Below, piece by piece: positions 48,442 to 57,404 of a stretch of DNA of 64,000 bases; position 1 is the stretch's first letter; every line of letters starts with the position of its first letter. The position numbers were made by a program, and so were the translations under genes. The notes beneath the pieces are model-generated. The model was not told the DNA's origin, did no database searches, and saw only the letters and a program-made list of their open reading frames with translations. The stretch lies in the NCBI GenBank assembly GCA_948938605.1, contig CARAIG010000061.1, positions 1 to 64,000 on the forward strand. Reading direction: 5' to 3'. Source of the stretch: an uncultured Eubacteriales bacterium. Lineage in GTDB: Bacteria; Bacillota; Clostridia; Christensenellales; CAG-314.

Positions 48442-48527
48442 GTTTTAAGGTTTTACCGCTTAAAACCGAACTCGGTTTTTTGCTTAAACTAACGCGTTTT
48501 CAAGGCGTATTCGACTTTTACATTATA
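48442..48527 (-). promoter_or_regulatory. gyrB -10 element and leader with two mutually exclusive hairpins
   Basis: On the minus strand a consensus TATAAT lies at 48527-48522; its -35 is weak. In the leader, AAAACCG/CGGTTTT (48479-48473 with 48468-48462) and GTTTTAAG/CTTAAAAC (48466-48459 with 48449-48442) share the 48462-48466 segment, so only one can form. The rest of the 48371-48847 gap holds the recF promoter and no open frame I can support. Confidence 0.5.
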
Positions 48528-48770
48528 CCACACATTTAATTGTTTGTATATACTTTTGTTTAAAGTTTTTAAAATAAATTGTCATTTGACGGCGTAGAAG
48601 CGGGCTAGATTGGCAAAACGGCATTTTAGAGTGTACTTATATAAAATAGACAAACCGCCGCCAAACGCTTATTTTGTTGCTTAAACGCGAACGGTGTTAA
48701 AACGGGTATTGGGCGGCATCTTCATACCCTAAATAAAACGCGCAATTATTTTTGTTTTAGCGCGACTTTG

Positions 48771-48799
48771 TTGTAAAATTTGCAAGATTATGGTATACT
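48771..48799 (+). promoter_or_regulatory. recF promoter
   Basis: TTGTAA (48771-48776), 17-base spacer, TATACT (48794-48799), about 49 bases before the recF ATG. Confidence 0.55.
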
Positions 48800-48847
48800 T
48801 AATTTTAATGCGGTTTTAAACGCAAATTTAAACGCAAAGGTAAAAAA

Positions 48848-49951
48848 ATGAAAGTAAACGAAATTACCGTTTGCTACTTGCGCAATCTTGCAAAGCAAAC
48901 GGTAAAACCAAGCGGAAAACTTAATATTTTTTGCGGCGACAACGCGCAAGGAAAAACAAACTTGGTAGAAAGCGTTTACTTGTGTGCAATAGGGAAAAGT
49001 CCGCGTACCGACAAGGACAAGGAAATGATTTGTTGGAACAAGGATTACGCCTATGTAAAAATACGTTATACCTGCCGATACGGCGACGGCGAAATATACG
49101 TAGCGCTGCGTTCCAACGCAAAAAAGCAAATTGCGGTAAATTCCGTACCCATAACCAAAATGGGCGAACTTATGGGTTACCTTAACTGCATTTACTTTTC
49201 GCCGAACGAAATTAAAATAATTACGCAATCACCCGTTGAAAGGCGTCGGTTTTTAGATATTGACTTGTGCCAAACTGACAAAAACTACTATTACAGTTTG
49301 TCTAGGTTTAACAAGGCTCTTGCGCAACGCAACAACATCCTTAAACAATCGGCAAACGTTGACGAAGCGCGCGACTTGCTGTTTGCTTGGGACGCGCAAA
49401 TTGCCGACGAAGGAGCCAAAATAATACGCAAGCGCAAAGAGTTTTGCGACAAACTTAAAGTGTACGCCAAACAATGCCATTCGGCATTAACCGACAACAA
49501 GGAAACATTGGAGCTGGAATATATTACCCAAATAAAAGGGGACAGCGTTAATGAACTTACGGCAAACTACGCCGATACTCTTGCAAAAAACGTTGAAAAA
49601 GACTTTCAGTTGCGGTACACAAGTTCGGGCTGCCAACGGGACGACATATCCCTTAAAATCAATGACGTAGACGTACGCAGTTTCGGCAGTCAAGGACAGT
49701 TGCGCACCACCGCCTTGTCGTTAAAACTTGCCGAACTGAAAATATTTAAAGACATCATCGGCGAATATCCCGTTATGATACTTGACGACGTTTTGTCCGA
49801 ACTGGACATTGACAGACAAAAACGGCTGCTTAATTTCGACAGCGGTTTGCAAATACTGCTTACCACCGCTACCGAAATAGACAAGTCGCTCATTCAAACG
49901 GATTGCAAATATTTTAATATTAAAAACGGAGTCTGCAAACAAGCGGATTAA
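48848..49951 (+). CDS. recF: DNA replication and repair protein RecF
   Basis: 367 aa SMC-like ATPase. Walker A is GDNAQGKTNLVE, signature segment FGSQGQLRTTALSLKLAE, Walker B MILDDVLSELD. RecF loads RecA at gaps with RecO and RecR. Ribosome site AAAGG. Here it is divergent from gyrB, not in the common dnaA-dnaN-recF-gyrB order, so the ancestral cluster has been rearranged. asnA follows 25 bases downstream. Confidence 0.96.
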   Translation: MKVNEITVCYLRNLAKQTVKPSGKLNIFCGDNAQGKTNLVESVYLCAIGKSPRTDKDKEMICWNKDYAYVKIRYTCRYGDGEIYVALRSNAKKQIAVNSVPITKMGELMGYLNCIYFSPNEIKIITQSPVERRRFLDIDLCQTDKNYYYSLSRFNKALAQRNNILKQSANVDEARDLLFAWDAQIADEGAKIIRKRKEFCDKLKVYAKQCHSALTDNKETLELEYITQIKGDSVNELTANYADTLAKNVEKDFQLRYTSSGCQRDDISLKINDVDVRSFGSQGQLRTTALSLKLAELKIFKDIIGEYPVMILDDVLSELDIDRQKRLLNFDSGLQILLTTATEIDKSLIQTDCKYFNIKNGVCKQAD

Positions 49952-49976
49952 CATATAACAAAGGCTGTATAAACAA

Positions 49977-50972
49977 ATGAACATATCGCACGACAAATAC
50001 AAACGTTTAGACGTTTTAACAAAACAAAAATACATCAAATTTATAAAAGACGCATTCGAACGCAAATTGGCAAAAAATTTAAATTTAACGCGCGTATCCG
50101 CGCCGTTGTTCGTCACGCGCGAAAGCGGCTTGCAAGACGACCTTAGCGGAAGCGAGCGCAAAGTGTCGTTCGATGTGGCAAAAGACGGCAGAACTTTGGA
50201 AATTGTACAATCGCTTGCCAAATGGAAGCGTATGGCTTTATACAAATACGGTTTTCCCTGCCATCAAGGACTTTATACCGATATGACCGCAATACGCCGC
50301 GACGACCAAATGGACGAACTGCACTCCGTTTACGTCGACCAATGGGACTGGGAAAAAATCATCGATGCAAAAGACCGCAATATAGACTATCTTAAACAAA
50401 CCGTCAAAAAAATCGTCCGCGCCGTAAAGCAAACAAACGACAGTCTTGCAAAACAAGGCTTTGACGTTATTGACATTTGCCAAGACGTATATTTTGTAAC
50501 AAGTCAGCAACTTTTAGATATGTATCCCGATAAAACAGCAAAAGAACGCGAATATATTGCAGTAAAACAATATAAAACGGTATTTATTATGCAAATAGGG
50601 GAAAACTTATCTAACGGTCAACCGCACGACTTACGAGCGCCCGACTATGACGATTGGCACTTAAACGGCGACTTGCTGTTTTATCACGAAGTATTGGACT
50701 GCTCTTTCGAACTGTCCAGTATGGGCATACGCATAAACGCCGACAGTTTAACAAAACAAATAAATGCAACGGGCAATTACGAACGCCTTGAATACGAATA
50801 TCACCAAGCGGTGCTTGCAAACAAACTGCCGCTTACAATCGGCGGAGGAATAGGACAAAGCCGCTTGTGTATGCTGTTGCTCAAACGAGCGCACATCGGG
50901 GAAGTTCAATCGTCTTACTGGGACAATAAAACATTAGAAGAATGTAAAAAACTTAATGTCGAATTATTGTAA
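49977..50972 (+). CDS. asnA: Aspartate-ammonia ligase (asparagine synthetase A)
   Basis: 331 aa, a class II synthetase-like fold. RVSAPLFV, SLAKWKRMALYKYGF, HSVYVDQWDWEK and LTIGGGIGQSRLCM are diagnostic of AsnA, which makes asparagine from aspartate, ammonia and ATP. Full length, 25 bases after recF, likely co-transcribed. Confidence 0.96.
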   Translation: MNISHDKYKRLDVLTKQKYIKFIKDAFERKLAKNLNLTRVSAPLFVTRESGLQDDLSGSERKVSFDVAKDGRTLEIVQSLAKWKRMALYKYGFPCHQGLYTDMTAIRRDDQMDELHSVYVDQWDWEKIIDAKDRNIDYLKQTVKKIVRAVKQTNDSLAKQGFDVIDICQDVYFVTSQQLLDMYPDKTAKEREYIAVKQYKTVFIMQIGENLSNGQPHDLRAPDYDDWHLNGDLLFYHEVLDCSFELSSMGIRINADSLTKQINATGNYERLEYEYHQAVLANKLPLTIGGGIGQSRLCMLLLKRAHIGEVQSSYWDNKTLEECKKLNVELL

Positions 50973-51080
50973 CACAACGGATTTTGTCGGCATATAATAC
51001 AAACGTTGCACAGTCAATTTTGTAAAAATATGTCGTTAAATTCGTTGTAAAAAATTTTTAAATTTTTTTTGTTTAAAAAC

Positions 51081-51109
51081 TTGACATTATTTATCGACAT
51101 CACTATAAT
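51081..51109 (+). promoter_or_regulatory. Perfect consensus sigma-A promoter
   Basis: TTGACA (51081-51086), 17-base spacer, TATAAT (51104-51109). It drives the small exported protein at 51169 and is the only exact consensus promoter I found in the window. Confidence 0.85.
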
Positions 51110-51116
51110 GTGTGCT

Positions 51117-51144
51117 TGTGCGTAACTATACGCACATTTTTTTT
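51117..51144 (+). terminator. Terminator-like hairpin at the 5' end of the next transcript
   Basis: TGTGCGTA (51117-51124), loop ACTA, TACGCACA (51129-51136), then eight T. It begins at the predicted start of the transcript from the consensus promoter, so it may attenuate or protect that RNA. It could also terminate recF-asnA transcripts. Confidence 0.7.
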
Positions 51145-51168
51145 GTCAAAAATCAGGAGGATTAAAAA

Positions 51169-51516
51169 ATGAAAAAAGTGTTGTTAAATACATCGCTTGT
51201 GATTGCGGGCGTTATTGCCTTTGCGTTTATTGCCACAAGCGTATATTCCGTTTCCGACACTGTGCTTGGCGGAGGAAATGCGGCAAGTCAGCCCAAACTG
51301 TCGGCAAGTATAGACGAAGACAGCGTCTGTTTCGATACAAACGATATAGACAGCCTTAGACCGTCGCTTGACGTAGTTTACACAAACCAATACGGTCAAC
51401 GGGTTTCGGTTTTAGGGTACAGCCTTTCCGCTTCGGTACAAAACGGAATATGTACGGTTTACGTTATGTATAACGGACTGACAACGGGCGTAAAATTTAA
51501 CGTAAACCAACTGTAA
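51169..51516 (+). CDS. Small exported protein of unknown function
   Basis: 115 aa with AGGAGG eight bases before ATG. Residues 1-28 are a signal peptide or signal anchor (LVIAGVIAFAFIATS). The rest is beta-strand-rich, with two Cys (about 54 and 95) that could form a disulfide outside the cell. A consensus promoter, strong ribosome site and own terminator suggest high expression. No family recognised. Confidence 0.82.
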   Translation: MKKVLLNTSLVIAGVIAFAFIATSVYSVSDTVLGGGNAASQPKLSASIDEDSVCFDTNDIDSLRPSLDVVYTNQYGQRVSVLGYSLSASVQNGICTVYVMYNGLTTGVKFNVNQL

Positions 51517-51567
51517 AACCAACCCGCGCAAAACAGCGTATTACAACTTAATAAGTGTTTATCGCGG

Positions 51568-51595
51568 GGGACGGATACAAACGTCCCTTTGCTTT
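51568..51595 (+). terminator. Terminator after the small exported protein gene
   Basis: GGGACG (51568-51573) pairs with CGTCCC (51582-51587), eight-base loop, then TTTGCTTTT. The rest of 51517-51803 shows no gene. Confidence 0.65.
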
Positions 51596-51712
51596 TACAT
51601 AAAAACGTTTTAAGCCGATACATTCACCAAATTAAAAATTAAGCAAACTTATTAGATTAATTAAATTTCCGCTCACATTCATTAAATTATTTTTCCTGAT
51701 ACTGCGGTTAAA

Positions 51713-51753
51713 CACAAAAAAATACGAACACAATGTCAGCGTGTTCGTATTTT
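51713..51753 (-). terminator. Terminator of the glycan-utilisation operon
   Basis: Perfect 13-bp stem AAAATACGAACAC (51719-51731) with GTGTTCGTATTTT (51741-51753), nine-base loop, T run on the minus strand. It lies 50 bases after the SGNH hydrolase stop. Confidence 0.8.
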
Positions 51754-51803
51754 ATATTTTTATAAAATTGTTTTCAATACCGATAGATAACCGTAATATG
51801 AAA

Positions 51804-52466
51804 CTACATTTTTTGCAATTGTTCGGCAATCTTTTTTGCAAGCAAACGGTGCCCGTAGTTTGACGGGTGCAACTGATCGTGACACAACACGTCTAATTCC
51901 TGTCCCAAAGCAAACTGCGGATCGTCAAATAAATTCAAAACCGTAAGCCCCTTGTTATTTGCAATTGCAATCATTGCGGATACGTATTCCGACAATTCGC
52001 CGGTGGCAAAATTCCTGCCGCCGTCGCCGACGGGACCGCTTATGTCTCCGCGCGGAGTAGGCGTAACAATCAATATTGGCTTGCCGCGATAATTTTGAAG
52101 CAGAATATCGCAAAGCACATTAAACTGCCCGCAAAACGTTGTATCCTTATCCGTCAAACTGCCAATGGGAACGTCACCGTGACCGTAGTCGTTGGTACCG
52201 CCAAGCACTACTACCGCATCGGCGTTGTGATCCATACGTTTAGCGCGGGTTACAAAGTCTTCCCACCAGGATTCGTCCTGTTCCTTTATGCCGTAAGGGC
52301 GCAAACGTTTGGCAATGCACGTACCGCACACGCCGTAATTCCTTGCTTTTGCAAGAAGATACTCGCGCTCCATAACCGCAACGAAACCGTATTCCAACGA
52401 GGTTGCGCCGCCCGCTTCCGTAAAACTGTCGCCTAAAAAATTGATAACTTTACCTTCAAGATTCAT
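51804..52466 (-). CDS. SGNH/GDSL-family esterase
   Basis: 220 aa. FLGDSFTEAGG (block I Ser), GVCGTC (Gly), VLGGTNDYGHGD (Asn) and CHDQLHPSNYGH (catalytic Asp-His) make a complete SGNH set. No signal peptide, so it acts in the cytoplasm. Last gene of the glycan operon behind a GH130 phosphorylase; deacetylation of imported acetylated oligosaccharides is the natural guess, as in mannan operons of gut Clostridia, but it is inferred. Confidence 0.88.
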   Translation of the reverse strand: MNLEGKVINFLGDSFTEAGGATSLEYGFVAVMEREYLLAKARNYGVCGTCIAKRLRPYGIKEQDESWWEDFVTRAKRMDHNADAVVVLGGTNDYGHGDVPIGSLTDKDTTFCGQFNVLCDILLQNYRGKPILIVTPTPRGDISGPVGDGGRNFATGELSEYVSAMIAIANNKGLTVLNLFDDPQFALGQELDVLCHDQLHPSNYGHRLLAKKIAEQLQKM

Positions 52467-52479
52467 ATTATTTACCTTT

Positions 52480-53520
52480 TTAACATTCTAAACTGTTTAA
52501 AATTTCCTTTACGCTAAGCGTTGCCAAACAAATACACTCGTCGCACGCACCGTAATAAATATGTACGCTGTCGCCGTCGACAGTTGCACCGCAGGAAAAA
52601 ATAACGTTGGGCATAAATCCGTCCACTTCGTAAGGTTTTTCGGGATACAAAATAGGCTGCTCGCTCCTGGCAATAATTTTTGACGGATCGTCCTTGTCCA
52701 AAAGCAACGCTCCCAAACAATACTTATCTCCTTCCGCGCATCCGTGATAAATTTCCAGCCACCCCTTTTCCGTCAAAAACGGTACGCAGCTTGCGCCGAT
52801 TCGGCAACTGTCGAAATGGTCTTCGCGCAAGTCGCACAGCAATTTGTGATTACCGAAGGTAAGCAAATCGTCCGAATAGCTTAACCAAATTTCCGGACGT
52901 TGGAAATACGCGCTTACAGGTCTGTTAAACACACAAAACTTGCCGTTGATTTTTTGCGGAAAAATTACTACGTCTTTATTGTCGGGCATAAACATAATGC
53001 CCAGTTTTTCCACTGTAACAAAGTCCTTTGTACGAGCCAAACAAGTAAACACTCCATGGCGCGAACTGGAACTGTAATTAATGTAATAATAACCGTCGAC
53101 AAACGTAATGCGCGGATCTTCGATGCCGTATTCCTCGTAGAAATAGTCCGACGATAAAAACGGCTCGTCGTCAATTTTAAAATCCACGCCGTTTTTGCTG
53201 CGGGCAATGCGTATATGCGATTTACTTGTAAGATACAGTTGTTCCTTAGTTTTAACAAAACGCACGTCGGAAAAATCGATATCCGAATCGTTTTTGTCAA
53301 AATCCAATATCACTTCCTGTTTTTTAGTGCTATCGTATACGGGCACCCTGACAAAGCCGTTGCGGTCCTTTGCTTTTTCCGCAACGCGGACAAGCAATAT
53401 CGTTTCGTCATTGTAGTGGGCAACACCGCAGTTAAATGCTCCCAACACTTCCATTTCGTCATTGCTGGGACGAACATCGTATTTAGTAATAATCGGGTTT
53501 TTATTGCATCTTTTAGTCAT
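52480..53520 (-). CDS. GH130-family beta-mannoside phosphorylase
   Basis: 346 aa five-bladed beta-propeller of GH130. YGIEDPRITFVDGYYYINYS contains the conserved acid Asp; GAFNCGVAHYNDETILLVRV, FPQKINGKF and PEIWLSYSDDL are further family segments. GH130 enzymes cleave beta-mannosides with phosphate, releasing mannose 1-phosphate. Exact linkage (mannosyl-glucose, mannobiose or mannosyl-GlcNAc) cannot be told. Cytoplasmic. Its start overlaps the 1006-aa gene by eight bases; ribosome site GAGGAG. Confidence 0.9.
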   Translation of the reverse strand: MTKRCNKNPIITKYDVRPSNDEMEVLGAFNCGVAHYNDETILLVRVAEKAKDRNGFVRVPVYDSTKKQEVILDFDKNDSDIDFSDVRFVKTKEQLYLTSKSHIRIARSKNGVDFKIDDEPFLSSDYFYEEYGIEDPRITFVDGYYYINYSSSSRHGVFTCLARTKDFVTVEKLGIMFMPDNKDVVIFPQKINGKFCVFNRPVSAYFQRPEIWLSYSDDLLTFGNHKLLCDLREDHFDSCRIGASCVPFLTEKGWLEIYHGCAEGDKYCLGALLLDKDDPSKIIARSEQPILYPEKPYEVDGFMPNVIFSCGATVDGDSVHIYYGACDECICLATLSVKEILNSLEC

Positions 53521-56500
53521 AAAAATTCTCCTCGTCGTCTTTATCGAAGTAATGCGTTAAAACGGGGTAACCGTCCGATTGCGTAAGCCTGATTGCTTTT
53601 ACAAATTTATCCGACGGATGCTCCGTTACAATGCGGATTTCCTTACTGTCATCTTTAAGGGGAACTTTAAACACTCCCCTGTTGCTGCGGTCGACTTTTT
53701 TTGCAAATTGACGCTCCTGCGAAGAAAAGGCAGGTATTCCGTCCACAAGTATTTGAAATACGTCAGAGTGCGCCATATCGCCCACCGCAACTACCGCATA
53801 ACGGTAATTTCCAAGCAGGTTTGCCTTAACTCCGTTTTCGGTACGTTTCAATTTAAGTACGGGGCTGTTTGATACCGCTTGCAATTTGCACACTTGCATT
53901 TGCGTTACGGACAACCCCAAACCTTGGGACGAAACGGCGGAAATTTTAATCGTCGCTTGACCGTCCTCATCTAACCTAAAAACAAAGTTTTGCGGAAATT
54001 CTGCCGTTGCCAAAACCGTTTCGGTTCCGTTACGCAGTAACGACACAGTGTATTTTGTGCCGTTGTTGACTGCGCCCACCGCCAATTCCAGCAAACTGCC
54101 TGCGCTGCCGTTAAATGCAAATTGGGCAATTCCCGTATCTGTTTGAAGCGACGTTCTGTAAAACATCAAACAGTGTCCGTCCGTCACGCAATCGAAACCC
54201 GAACATTGCAAATCGGCGCACGTTTCAAAATCAAACTTGTAATCGAAGGTCCGTTTTTGCGGAGTTATTTGTACGCTATCAAATACTTTTGTGCAATTGC
54301 CCGATATGCCGACAACGCTGAATACGTGATGCAATTCGCCGTCGACAGTAAGCCGTAAATTATTTGACTGCACCTTATAAACGTTGCCGCCTAACTCCGT
54401 TTTGTCCGTTATAATGTAAAAATCGCATTCTACGTTTTGCCAAGACAAAACGATATTGTCCGACAATCTTGTCAAATTGACTTTTTGCGCAAGTTTCTGT
54501 TCCGAAACGGCAATTAATCGGTCGGAAATTTTTGACAGTACAACCGACGTAATACCGACAGGAAACGTTAACACAACACCTTGCGCTAACTGCTCGGAAG
54601 ATAGCGTACAGCAAAGGTCACCGATTTTTAAAATATAAAGTCCTTTTTCCGTACGGAAATCGATAATTGCCGACTGATCACAAGTACTGCTGTTAAATAC
54701 CCGAAATGCGTAATTGTCACGCGGCAAAGTATTGTAACAGTTAGTACAAATTACCGACACAAACTTGTTGTAAGAGCGGGCGAAATTTTCATACATTAAA
54801 TTTGCCAAAAACAATTCGCCGCTGCCGTAAATTTCCTTAATTTGACGCCTGTCCGACTGACTTCCGCCGCACAATCCGGGGTTGTCGCCGATATGGCCCG
54901 TGGAAAACTCGTAAGGAATATATTCGCCGCCGAAACTTTCGTAATCGCGCTGTAAATTGCCGTACGGATTGCCGTTAATAGGCAATGCCGCCAAAGCGCT
55001 TTGCTTGTTTAAAGCATATAAACGGAATACCGACAAATCGTTGCAATACTCCAAATAGGGAACCATTAACCATAAGGATTCCTCCATTTCCCTAAATGCT
55101 TCCCAGCGTTCCTGCGCGCAAGCATAACCGAAACCGACAGGCGAAAAGAACGCATACGGATGCGGATTGAGATAGTAGAAAGAAAAGATACCTTGCGCAA
55201 CGCGACGGGCGTGTTGCAAATATTCCGTTTTACCGGTATGCAAATATGCAAAGACGTTTGCACGCACCAATGCGCCTATTGCAATAGGTTTGGGCGCGCA
55301 CCGCATAGAAAACATACGGTCGTAGTCCAATTTGTTTGCAACGTCTACCGAAGACAACGCATAATTAAGATGGTAATCTTCCCCCGTAATTTTGTAAGCG
55401 TTAAACTGAATAAGCGCATACAACGCTTCGGCTCCGCCGCTGCCGCCGTCGGTATTGCCTGTAACGGGCTTATGGGTGTCCAAATCGTAAGTTACGGGTT
55501 GAGTAAAATCGTCGTTGCGTAAACTTTCGACAAACGGCAAAACCTTTAAAAAACCTTCGGTAATAACGCCGTCGTTTTCCAAAATTGCCATTTCGCCAAG
55601 CAAATTAACCCTATCGAAATATTTGAACGTGGAAAGCAAATTGGGACCTTCTTCGTGTCCGTCGTAATCGGAAAACAAATCGTCGCGCTTGATATCCGAC
55701 GCCACGCCCGAATCCTGCGGAATAGCGCCCCAAGCATGGTGGAAAAATCCCTTTGCATTGTGGCAGTCGGCTATCCAAGGATGCGCAGCCGATGTATCGC
55801 ACAAGTGACGCACTTGATTGCGAATATAATCGGCAGGACCTTTTAGTCCGTTACTCAAAACAAAACGGTACATTCCTTTGGCAACGTCTAAACAAGCAAA
55901 ACTTTCGCTGTACGCGCCTATTTCGTGATAGCCGTACGGGTTAAACGTGCCCGTACCGTCGCGAACAATAGCGCGCTTGTCCATAAGATTGCTTACAAGT
56001 CCCAAACTCGCTTCGAAGTAGGACTGCACGTTTTGCCCTTGCTGTACGCTAAATTCATTACGCCAATACGGTATGTTTTCCAACAAAATTTCCGCACAGT
56101 TGCCTACTAAATCGAACAGACTGTCCGTATTAATCTGTGCAAAATACAGTATACCTTTAAGGCTTTCGCCTTTTTTAAGCTGCGTTTGCTCGTTAACCAA
56201 ACAAATACCGTTAACATCGGCATTGACGAATCTAAGCGGGATTGACGTTTTGTAGTAGTCCGCAACGATACATATACCGAAACCGTCGCCAAGCGCCGCA
56301 ACAGCGGGGAAAGCAAACGGCAAAGCGGTATGACTGACCGAAAGTTGATGAGTCATAATAACGCTTTTGTTTACGCTATGCAAAAATCCCAACTTAACGC
56401 TTTGCTCGGATAACTCCAAGTTCCGTTCAGCAGTTAAAACAATTTCGTATTTAGTCGAATTGTGCGCTTGCGTTGTGTTTGTGACGCACTTAATACCGTC

Positions 56501-56533
56501 GGGCAAACACACATCCAAATTGTATTTATTCAT
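53513..56533 (-). CDS. Large cytoplasmic enzyme-like protein of the glycan operon, family not recognised
   Basis: 1006 aa without signal peptide. About residues 1-150 look like a beta-sandwich. About 155-570 are helix-rich with repeating aromatic and acidic segments (GFFHHAWGAIPQDSG, YDGHEEGPNLLSTF, NTDGGSGGAEALYAL, EESLWLMVPYLEY), the pattern of an (alpha/alpha)6 toroid as in many glycosidases and lyases. About 640-1006 are beta-rich, perhaps two more sandwich modules. Operon position between sugar permeases and a GH130 phosphorylase argues for a glycoside hydrolase, phosphorylase or lyase on the imported sugar. Acidic residues in YDGHEEGP are catalytic candidates. I do not recognise the family. 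Confidence 0.82.
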   Translation of the reverse strand: MNKYNLDVCLPDGIKCVTNTTQAHNSTKYEIVLTAERNLELSEQSVKLGFLHSVNKSVIMTHQLSVSHTALPFAFPAVAALGDGFGICIVADYYKTSIPLRFVNADVNGICLVNEQTQLKKGESLKGILYFAQINTDSLFDLVGNCAEILLENIPYWRNEFSVQQGQNVQSYFEASLGLVSNLMDKRAIVRDGTGTFNPYGYHEIGAYSESFACLDVAKGMYRFVLSNGLKGPADYIRNQVRHLCDTSAAHPWIADCHNAKGFFHHAWGAIPQDSGVASDIKRDDLFSDYDGHEEGPNLLSTFKYFDRVNLLGEMAILENDGVITEGFLKVLPFVESLRNDDFTQPVTYDLDTHKPVTGNTDGGSGGAEALYALIQFNAYKITGEDYHLNYALSSVDVANKLDYDRMFSMRCAPKPIAIGALVRANVFAYLHTGKTEYLQHARRVAQGIFSFYYLNPHPYAFFSPVGFGYACAQERWEAFREMEESLWLMVPYLEYCNDLSVFRLYALNKQSALAALPINGNPYGNLQRDYESFGGEYIPYEFSTGHIGDNPGLCGGSQSDRRQIKEIYGSGELFLANLMYENFARSYNKFVSVICTNCYNTLPRDNYAFRVFNSSTCDQSAIIDFRTEKGLYILKIGDLCCTLSSEQLAQGVVLTFPVGITSVVLSKISDRLIAVSEQKLAQKVNLTRLSDNIVLSWQNVECDFYIITDKTELGGNVYKVQSNNLRLTVDGELHHVFSVVGISGNCTKVFDSVQITPQKRTFDYKFDFETCADLQCSGFDCVTDGHCLMFYRTSLQTDTGIAQFAFNGSAGSLLELAVGAVNNGTKYTVSLLRNGTETVLATAEFPQNFVFRLDEDGQATIKISAVSSQGLGLSVTQMQVCKLQAVSNSPVLKLKRTENGVKANLLGNYRYAVVAVGDMAHSDVFQILVDGIPAFSSQERQFAKKVDRSNRGVFKVPLKDDSKEIRIVTEHPSDKFVKAIRLTQSDGYPVLTHYFDKDDEENFYD

Positions 56534-56536
56534 ATA

Positions 56537-57403
56537 TTAACCCTTTATACCTGTCGTTGTGATACCTTCGACAAATACTCTTTGTGCAAAAAAGTACAAT
56601 ATTACTATGGGAATAATGGTAATTACGTTAGCCGCGCTGATAATATTCCAAGGCAGTACCGTTCCGCCCGATATTCCCTGATTGCCCAATTCCGCTTGAT
56701 AAATCATATAATTGCCCTTTGCCAAGGTCCAAACGGACTGGTCTTCCAAATAAAGCAACGGACCGTACAAGTCGTTCCAGCAGTTTAGGAAAGTGAACAC
56801 CGCAATCGTTATGATAACGGGTTTTGCCAACGGCAACGCTATGCGGACGAAAATTCCAAACTCGCTGCAACCGTCCACTTCGGCAGCTTCCATCAACGAC
56901 GAAGGAATACCGCGCATAAATTGACGTTGCAGGAAAATGTTGAAAATTCCCCCGCCGAACCATACCGGCACAATAAACGGGTAAAATGTGTTAATCCAGC
57001 CCAAATTTTTGTACATTTCGAACATAGGGATATTGAGTACTTGCCCCGGAATAATCATACCTGACATAAAAATAGCAAATATTATTCCTGCGCCGGGCAC
57101 TTTAAAACGCGCAAAACCGTATGCAACCAAAGCACTGGTTAAGCAGCAGCCCAATATACTTACAACCGTTATTATAAGCGTATTGCCTAAATATCTTAAA
57201 TACGGGTTTTCGCCGAGAACCTTGCCGAAAGCTTCCAATGAAAAGCTCGAACCGAACAGTTTAGACGGATTTAGCATTAAATCGTCGTACGTCCGCACGC
57301 TTGTTGCAAACAATACGATAAGCGGCATCAACATTACCACCGAAATAGATATGAGTAACAAATAGGTTACTATTTTCCCTAACTTTTTGTGATTCTTTTT
57401 CAT
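56537..57403 (-). CDS. Sugar ABC transporter permease (MalG/LacG type)
   Basis: 288 aa, six membrane segments. The EAA loop EAAEVDGCSEFGIFVRIALP contacts the shared ATPase. CUT1 family. Three bases separate it from the downstream 1006-aa gene, and it directly follows the partner permease. No ATPase gene is present here; such systems use a common MsmX-type ATPase encoded elsewhere. Confidence 0.93.
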   Translation of the reverse strand: MKKNHKKLGKIVTYLLLISISVVMLMPLIVLFATSVRTYDDLMLNPSKLFGSSFSLEAFGKVLGENPYLRYLGNTLIITVVSILGCCLTSALVAYGFARFKVPGAGIIFAIFMSGMIIPGQVLNIPMFEMYKNLGWINTFYPFIVPVWFGGGIFNIFLQRQFMRGIPSSLMEAAEVDGCSEFGIFVRIALPLAKPVIITIAVFTFLNCWNDLYGPLLYLEDQSVWTLAKGNYMIYQAELGNQGISGGTVLPWNIISAANVITIIPIVILYFFAQRVFVEGITTTGIKG

Positions 57404-57404
57404 A

